NCBI RefSeq assembly: GCF_035594125.1
Contig: NC_087151.1
Location: forward strand, 31,508,693 to 31,572,692
DNA from: Scylla paramamosain
Taxonomy: Eukaryota > Arthropoda > Malacostraca > Decapoda > Portunidae
Direction of reading: 5' to 3'
DNA: 64,000 nt
A program made the translations under genes and the position numbers. The notes beneath the pieces are model-generated. The model searched no databases. It saw nothing but the letters and a program-made list of their open reading frames with translations, and was not told the origin of the DNA. This document shows positions 56,027-64,000 of the stretch, piece after piece. Positions within the stretch are counted from its first letter, which is position 1; each line of letters starts with the position of its first letter.

Positions 56027-57162
56027 GTGAGTCCAGCGGGGCCAGTCTCTCCTCAGTCAGCCTTACTGCCTTCACAACACCCTAATCCTCCCTGTAGTGT
56101 CTTGTATTCGTTTATTTAGGATTCATTATTCGTTATTTAGTTTTTTTAGGGGTTAATTATTTATATTTAGGTTTTGTTTACGTCTGAGTCTGGAAAGAGT
56201 TGGAAATTTATTCAAATATTTAATGTTCCCCAATATGTAAACAAGCCGTCAGCTGTGTTATTAGCCATTATTTGCCTCCTCTCTCACTTATTGTAAGCCT
56301 AACATATCACAAGATGGATCCACATGTCTAGCCTTCATATCCGCTGGTCAGATATATCTGTCATTGCCTGGTTTTGGTGTTATATAGGAATAAATAAAGC
56401 AACATGGCCGCCGGCGCCCCCACTGAGGTCGCCCCCGAGGGCCGCCATGATGGACTGGCACCTGTTCCGGCTTGTTGGTTCCAATATTTTTTTTTATTTT
56501 TCTGAATTAATTTATTTGGCTTGTATAGTAAGATTTTATGGTTTCTAAAAATATTTCGTTGCTTTTGAAGTGTTTTTCTTGCTTCAGTTAAGTAAATGTG
56601 CTGAATTTGGTGTTGTTTTTTATGTAAATAAGGGGCAGTTTGTACGGTGAAATTTACCCAGCCTGGTTTTTGGCTTTTTTATTTGAGGCTTTAATGAAGA
56701 TTTTATTGCTTCAAAAAATCGTTTATGATTTTTAAAGTATGTTGCGTTTCTGTTGAGTTAAGTATGTGGAATTTGAATAGGCTTATTATCCCGTTGAAAG
56801 TGGTGATTTTGTCATTTTTTAGCTTCTTTATTTTTTTATTGTAGTTTGCAACTAAGTGTGCATTATTTTAAAAAAATAGTTCAGATTTTTTAAAATGCTT
56901 TTTTACCAGTGTAAAGTGGAATAGGTGGACTTTTCAGTGTTTTTAATGGTGTCAAAATTTCCAACACTTTTTCCATATTTCGCATAATATTACTTTATAA
57001 CTACTGAGACTGGAGGTGTTTTGATATTGTGAATATTAATTAAAGTAATTGTCAAGTCAGAATATATAATGCATTCGAGCCTAGCTTCATTTTTTCTATG
57101 GGTCAATTTCAAAATTAAATACGTTACGTACGTATGGCAGCGGGGCGCCGGCACCTCGCCTG

Positions 57163-57170
57163 TGACGTCA
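57163..57170 (+). promoter_or_regulatory. CRE palindrome, module 3
   Basis: TGACGTCA in the GC-rich patch, conserved with modules 1 and 2. Confidence 0.4.
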
Positions 57171-57305
57171 TCAAGGATTCGGGACTCGGTCTGCTCCAGT
57201 GTCTTCTCAATATTTACCGTAATTTCCAGTGTTTTCCAAGTGTTTCTAGCTGTTTCTAAAGTCAGGCGTGTAGATAGTTGTAGTAGAAGGAAGAAAATAA
57301 GAGAA

Positions 57306-57357
57306 ATGAAAGAGGAGAAGGAAGAAACAAAAAGAAATGGAGGAGGAGGCAAAACAG
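57306..57357 (+). CDS. Candidate first coding exon, module beginning at array 4
   Basis: Same short Glu/Lys and Gly-rich start exon with donor CAG|GTAAAC. Confidence 0.3.
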
Positions 57358-57411
57358 GTAAACAATATTTAGCTTAGTTTCCCTTGCTGCGCTGCAGTCC
57401 TCTGTAATATT

Positions 57412-58175
57412 TGGTGTGTTTTGGGTGTTTTACGTGTTTAGGATGTATGTAGGAATATTGTGGGGTGTTTAGAGTGTGTTTTGGTGGTGTTTAGGTGTGT
57501 TTTGGGTGTATATTTGGTGTTATCGTTGTGTTTTGGGTGAATTTTGGGTGTTTTAAATATGGTTTAGGATGTTTTTAGTTATATTGTAAGTGGTTTGAGT
57601 CGTGTGGGGTGTTTTGAGTATATTGTGGAATGTTTTTGTGTGTTATGGGTGTGTTTGGGGGTATATTGAGGTGTAGTAAGTTTGTTTTAGGTTTATTTTC
57701 TGTTTTAAGTGTTTCGGTGAGTTTGGGTAAGTGTGTCGGGTCTTTTGAGGTGTATTTGATTGTGTGCAAGTAGTTTTGGGTCTTTAAGGGTGTGTTTGTG
57801 GCGTGTTTGTGGTGTTGAGTGGTGCTTTAAGTGTGTTTTGGATGTTTTGATGTGTTTTGGGTGTGTTTGATGAGTTTTGGGGTGTTGTAGTGTATTTTGG
57901 GTGTTTTAAATCTTTTGAGTGTGTTTGGATGAGTTTTAAGTATATTGGGGTGCTTTGAGTGTGTTTTGGATAAATTCAGCGTGGTTGGGGTGGGTTATTT
58001 GGATATTTTTAGATGTTACGGGGTGTTTTGAGTGAATATTCAATATTTGGTTGTGTTTAGGTGAGTGTAGTGGGCATTTTGGGGTGTTGTGATGTGTTTT
58101 GGTTGTGTTTTGGATGTTTTGAGTGTATTTTGAGTGTGTTTTGGTAAGTTTTGTTGCATGTAGGGATGTTGAGTG

Positions 58176-58176
<1 letters not shown>
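57412..58176. repeat. GT-rich minisatellite, module 3
   Basis: Uninterrupted version that includes the LINE empty site (TTTTTAGTTATATTGTAAG). Has one extra TTGTGTTTTGGA repeat near 58102. (TA)n follows at about 58177-58246. Confidence 0.85.
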
Positions 58177-58248
<72 letters not shown>

Positions 58249-58563
58249 GGGAAGGCAATGAGAAGAGGGACAAAAGAACATGGGATGCACCGTCTGTGTT
58301 CATACCGGGATCTGATGTCAGTTCTTGTGAAGGGCCAGAATGCATATTTCTGAAGTCTGGAAGGAGTTGTCCACCAGCCTGTATGGACACAAGGCTGTAG
58401 CTCCAAAACTAACTGTAGGATTCTCTCTAAAATAGTCTCATTGAGATTCTCGCACAAAATTACCTATTCGTAACTTAATCTAACCTAACCTAACCGCTAC
58501 AAGAGTAAATGAGCCGAAACATTACCAGACTTCGGGAATATGCCTCCAGAGGGATACGGGTTA

Positions 58564-59245
58564 AGGTCGCTTCACACACATCAGTGCCGTATTCGTTCCG
58601 TGCTGTTCAGTGCTTCAGTGTCAGTAAAAAGAAATTCATCATTTTGGAATTCAGCAGAAGCATTTACACACGTCCGGCGAAGTACCGTGTTTTGACTGAA
58701 GTGATTGTTACGTCTCCGTTCCATGAAATGGAATATCGTTGTCACTGGTATTTTAAAAATTTTCACGGATGTCGGACAAGTGTTTGAAATAAAATGGAAG
58801 AAATTGAAATGGTGATAAATACTCATTTTAATTGATGTAATTAATCACATTTTACATTATACTTACCAGAACACACCACATCACACCACACCACATCATA
58901 ACACACCACACCATACCACACCACACCACACATCACTGAGCAATGTCATCAAACAGTTTTTGGACATTCTTAAGTACTGGAAAATTTTTGTTTCATCATT
59001 AATTAATTCCTCGTACAGAGTAGCAAAATCTCATTCAGTTTCTCTTTTTCTTCCACGTTTCATGTACCCACTTTTCTTTTCTTTATTTTTTGTTAAGAAA
59101 GCATCTTGCTCTTCATCAAGAATCATGACAATCATAGCCAACTCCACGTCTGAAAGGATATTTGTGCATAGACGTCACGAAAGCGACATGGATATCACTG
59201 ACACTATACGATACTAATACAGCACTGATAGGTGTGAAACCACCT
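58564..59245. mobile_element. PIF/Harbinger-like element, module 3
   Basis: Same ends and contents as modules 1 and 2. The minus-strand transposase relic covers roughly the region 58896-59147. Confidence 0.6.
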
Positions 59246-59259
59246 TTGAGTGTACTATT

Positions 59260-59281
59260 CAGATAGTGTACCCACTATCTG
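59260..59281. repeat. Perfect hairpin beside array 4 start
   Basis: Same 9-base-arm dyad as in the other modules. Confidence 0.8.
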
Positions 59282-59332
59282 CCAATTTCACTGGGACAAA
59301 AGCACAATTAGGTGATTGTTAAGAAGAAGAAC

Positions 59333-59387
<55 letters not shown>

Positions 59388-59584
59388 TAATAAAAGGAGT
59401 TAAGCCATCTATATAGTTAGCTAGATTGATATCATTATTATTGTTATCATCATTATTACATATCAAGGTATTGTGACATTATTATTAATAATAATATATT
59501 ATTATTATTATTATTATTATTATTATCATTATTATTATTATTATTATTATTATTGTTATTATTATTATCATTATCATATTTCAG

Positions 59585-60069
59585 CTATCCAACATCAGAA
59601 CAGTATATGAATATGGCAAATGCTGTTTTGACATCATTTCCTGCCATCCTGAGAAACAGTGATCTCGAGGAGCATGAATTGCAGCTGCAATGGAAATTGC
59701 GCATCCAGCGCAAGTTTCAGAATTCAAGAAAGAGGCAGGATTCCAAAGTGACTGAGGTGACGTCAAGGAAAAAGAAGATCCCTTGCATAGCGCCAAAAGA
59801 GACTACGTGTCTACTGATGTATGGAGTAAAGGCTTACCTTCCACCAAGGCCCCATTCAGAAGATGATGAGTCATTAGAGAGACATAGACAGTGGCTTGCT
59901 CTACATTGGATGAAGAAAGATCCCGAGTTAGATAAGGTATGTGATATTTGTACGCTTGATTTATCTTTTTTATATTTCAGAGACTTCTTTACTGGTGTTG
60001 TTTAAAAATACCTCCTCTTATGTAAGCAATTTCAATGGTACTGGTGGATAGCCACTGAAAAATGATGCT

Positions 60070-60162
<93 letters not shown>

Positions 60163-60352
60163 GAGGGAGAGAGGGAGGCTGGCGGGACAGTCAACTTATG
60201 AAAACTAATTTTACTTTAATGATTTTCCTCAGGCTGAACGCCTCATGCAGTTGACACTCTCTGAGAGACACAAAAAAATAATCAAGGGGAACATTCTTGT
60301 AGCAGAAATCCTGAACTTGTACCCATGGATTCAGACTTTTGATGGCATAAGT
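59585..60352 (+). CDS. Copy 27: first exon pair of array 4
   Basis: Exon A 59585-59936, exon B 60233-60352. Consensus. The (TA)n has a GTATATATAT break, and the first-copy TCATTATT marker precedes A. Confidence 0.6.
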
Positions 60353-60555
60353 GTGTACACTTTATGGATTTTGCTACATATTGCTACTAATTGTCAACTT
60401 TATTTGTAGGGCTATAATGTATATAGCTATTTATATTTTATAGTAGGTAATTGATATTTAACTACTGGTACTTCCATTCTCCCTCTCAGGCTCAAAGGCC
60501 TCAGTGACGGGAGATAAGCACTCATAACAATTAGGTGATTGTTAAGAAGAAGAAC

Positions 60556-60595
<40 letters not shown>

Positions 60596-60703
60596 TAATA
60601 AAAGGAGTTAAGCCATCTATATAGTTAGCTAGATTGATATCATTATTATTGTTATCATCATTATTACATATCAAGGTATTGTGACATTATTATTAATAAT
60701 ATG

Positions 60704-60753
<50 letters not shown>

Positions 60754-60783
60754 GTTATTATTATTATCATTATCATATTTCAG

Positions 60784-61268
60784 CTATCCAACATCAGAAC
60801 AGTATATGAATATGGCAAATGCTGTTTTGACATCATTTCCTGCCATCCTGAGAAACAGTGATCTCGAGGAGCATGAATTGCAGCTGCAATGGAAATTGCG
60901 CATCCAGCGCAAGTTTCAGAATTCAAGAAAGAGGCAGGATTCCAAAGTGACTGAGGTGACGTCAAGGAAAAAGAAGATCCCTTGCATAGCGCCAAAAGAG
61001 ACTACGTGTCTACTGATGTATGGAGTAAAGGCTTACCTTCCACCAAGGCCCCATTCAGAAGATGATGAGTCATTAGAGAGACATAGACAGTGGCTTGCTC
61101 TACATTGGATGAAGAAAGATCCCGAGTTAGATAAGGTATGTGATATTTGTACGCTTGATTTATCTTTTTTATATTTCAGAGACTTCTTTACTGGTGTTGT
61201 TTAAAAATACCTCCTCTTATGTAAGCAATTTCAATGGTACTGGTGGATAGCCACTGAAAAATGATGCT

Positions 61269-61348
<80 letters not shown>

Positions 61349-61535
61349 GGAGAGAGGGAGGCTGGCGGGACAGTCAACTTATGAAAACTAATTTTACTTT
61401 AATGATTTTCCTCAGGCTGAACGCCTCATGCAGTTGACACTCTCTGAGAGACACAAAAAAATAATCAAGGGGAACATTCTTGTAGCAGAAATCCTGAACT
61501 TGTACCCATGGATTCAGACTTTTGATGGCATAAGT
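60784..61535 (+). CDS. Copy 28: exon A + exon B
   Basis: Exon A 60784-61135, exon B 61416-61535. Consensus. The tract before A has a private ATGTTGTTATT. Confidence 0.6.
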
Positions 61536-61748
61536 GTGTACACTTTATGGATTTTGCTACATATTGCTACTAATTGTCAACTTTATTTGTAGGGCTATAA
61601 TGTATATAGCTATTTATATTTTATAGTAGGTAATTGATATTTAACTACTGGTACTTCCATTCTCCCTCTCAGGCTCAAAGGCCTCAGTGACGGGAGATAA
61701 GCACTCATAACAATTAGGTGATTGTTAAGAAGAAGAACAATAATAATG

Positions 61749-61781
<33 letters not shown>

Positions 61782-61890
61782 TAATAAAAGGAGTTAAGCC
61801 ATCTATATAGTTAGCTAGATTGATATCATTATTATTGTTATCATCATTATTACATATCAAGGTATTGTGACATTATTATTAATAATAATA

Positions 61891-61954
<64 letters not shown>

Positions 61955-61984
61955 GTTATTATTATTATCATTATCATATTTCAG

Positions 61985-62469
61985 CTATCCAACATCAGAA
62001 CAGTATATGAATATGGCAAATGCTGTTTTGACATCATTTCCTGCCATCCTGAGAAACAGTGATCTCGAGGAGCATGAATTGCAGCTGCAATGGAAATTGC
62101 GCATCCAGCGCAAGTTTCAGAATTCAAGAAAGAGGCAGGATTCCAAAGTGACTGAGGTGACGTCAAGGAAAAAGAAGATCCCTTGCATAGCGCCAAAAGA
62201 GACTACGTGTCTACTGATGTATGGAGTAAAGGCTTACCTTCCACCAAGGCCCCATTCAGAAGATGATGAGTCATTAGAGAGACATAGACAGTGGCTTGCT
62301 CTACATTGGATGAAGAAAGATCCCGAGTTAGATAAGGTATGTGATATTTGTACGCTTGATTTATCTTTTTTATATTTCAGAGACTTCTTTACTGGTGTTG
62401 TTTAAAAATACCTCCTCTTATGTAAGCAATTTCAATGGTACTGGTGGATAGCCACTGAAAAATGATGCT

Positions 62470-62565
<96 letters not shown>

Positions 62566-62752
62566 GGAGAGAGGGAGGCTGGCGGGACAGTCAACTTATG
62601 AAAACTAATTTTACTTTAATGATTTTACTCAGGCTGAACGCCTCATGCAGTTGACACTCTCTGAGAGACACAAAAAAATAATCAAGGGGAACATTCTTTT
62701 AGCACAAATCCTGAACTTGTACCCGTGGATTCAGACTTTTGATGGCATAAGT
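61985..62752 (+). CDS. Copy 29: exon A + exon B (B V23L, E25Q)
   Basis: Exon A 61985-62336, exon B 62633-62752. Exon B reads LLAQIL for LVAEIL, shares CCCGTGG with terminal copies, and has a slightly weaker acceptor (TTTTACTCAG). Confidence 0.6.
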
Positions 62753-62955
62753 GTGTACACTTTATGGATTTTGCTACATATTGCTACTAATTGTCAACTT
62801 TATTTGTAGGGCTATAATGTATATAGCTATTTATATTTTATAGTAGGTAATTGATATTTAACTACTGGTACTTCCATTCTCCCTCTCAGGCTCAAAGGCC
62901 TCAGTGACGGGAGATAAGCACTCATAACAATTAGGTGATTGTTAAGAAGAAGAAC

Positions 62956-62995
<40 letters not shown>

Positions 62996-63107
62996 TAATA
63001 AAAGGAGTTAAGCCATCTATATAGTTAGCTAGATTGATATCATTATTATTGTTATCATCATTATTACATATCAAGGTATTGTGACATTATTATTAATAAT
63101 AATGTTG

Positions 63108-63166
<59 letters not shown>

Positions 63167-63196
63167 GTTATTATTATTATCATTATCATATTTCAG

Positions 63197-63689
63197 CTAT
63201 CCAACATCAGAACAGTATATGAATATGGCAAATGCTGTTTTGACATCATTTCCTGCCATCCTGAGAAACAGTGATCTCGAGGAGCATGAATTGCAGCTGC
63301 AATGGAAATTGCGCATCCAGCGCAAGTTTCAGAATTCAAGAAAGAGGCAGGATTCCAAAGTGACTGAGGTGACGTCAAGGAAAAAGAAGATCCCTTGCAT
63401 AGCGCCAAAAGAGACTACGTGTCTACTGATGTATGGAGTAAAGGCTTACCTTCCACCAAGGCCCCATTCAGAAGATGATGAGTCATTAGAGAGACATAGA
63501 CAGTGGCTTGCTCTACATTGGATGAAGAAAGATCCCGAGTTAGATAAGGTATGCAATATTTGTACGCTTGATTTATCTTTTTTATATTTCAGAGACTTCT
63601 TTACTGGTGTTGTTTTAAAATACCTGCTCTTATGTAAGCAATTTCAATGGTACTGGTGGATAGCCACTGAAAAATGATGCTTTTATATA

Positions 63690-63779
<90 letters not shown>

Positions 63780-63966
63780 GGAGAGAGGGAGGCTGGCGGG
63801 ACAGTCAACTTATGAAAACTAATTTTACTTTAATGATTTTCCTCAGACTGAACGCCTCATGCAGTTGACACTCTCTGAGAGACACAAAAAAATAATCAAG
63901 GGGAACATTCTTGTAGCAGAAATCCTGAACTTGTACCCGTGGATTCAGACTTTTGATGGCATAAGT
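63197..63966 (+). CDS. Copy 30: terminal-type exon pair
   Basis: Exon A 63197-63548, exon B 63847-63966. Full terminal marker set (GTATGC donor, ACT start of B, CCCGTGG, GTGTGTATATATGTAC). Consensus exon A. Confidence 0.6.
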
Positions 63967-64000
63967 GTGTATATATGTACACTTTATGGATTTTGCTACA

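Larger units (their letters stand above)
59306..64000 (+). repeat. Array 4: 4 exon-pair units, reaching the window end
   Basis: A-to-A spacing of 1199 to 1212 bases. Its last visible copy is of terminal type, so the array may be complete with only four pairs and exon C may lie just beyond the window. Confidence 0.93.

Overview
The window is eukaryotic DNA, most likely from an arthropod and probably a decapod crustacean. The reasons are introns, very long (TA)n, (CT)n and (AAT)n tracts, a short TTAGG-type telomere-like run, an arthropod TCAGT initiator, and a non-LTR retrotransposon whose ORF1 carries an SGNH-type domain. The species is inferred. Nothing looks prokaryotic.

Layout: two levels of tandem repetition, all in + orientation. 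The lower level is a ~1.2 kb unit holding two exons (A, 117 codons; B, ~40 codons) split by a (TA)n intron, with (AAT)n and (ATT)n tracts before A. Thirty A-B pairs are present in four arrays: 1-12187 (10 copies, cut by the window edge), 20118-29786 (8), 41647-51382 (8) and 59306-64000 (4). The upper level is a ~17.6 kb module of array plus ~7.9 kb spacer. Spacers lie at 12188-20117, 29787-41646 and 51383-59305. The second is longer because a 4.0 kb LINE inserted into it.

Each spacer begins with the 3' end of the gene. Exon C directly follows the last A-B pair. I also propose two further exons, D and E, found by reading the spacers by eye. The spacer then appears to hold the 5' region of the next module: a TTAGTCA-motif cluster, a TATA box, a TCAGT initiator with a non-coding first exon, and a GC-rich exon with a CRE palindrome and a short coding start. 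A GT-rich minisatellite, a PIF/Harbinger-like element carrying a transposase fragment, and a hairpin beside the array junction follow. Joined A-B-C-D-E resembles the C-terminal part of the SAMD3-like proteins of fish and invertebrates. That family call is from memory and is tentative.

Many parts are broken. Exon C of module 1 has a stop codon, copy 17 has lost its splice donor, copy 19 is frameshifted, and exon E is disrupted in every module. The most unusual features are the near-identical exon-pair amplification with a distinct terminal copy type, and a GTGTGT donor whose three registers fit three different downstream exons. The LINE ORF1 and ORF2 also share one frame split by a single TGA.
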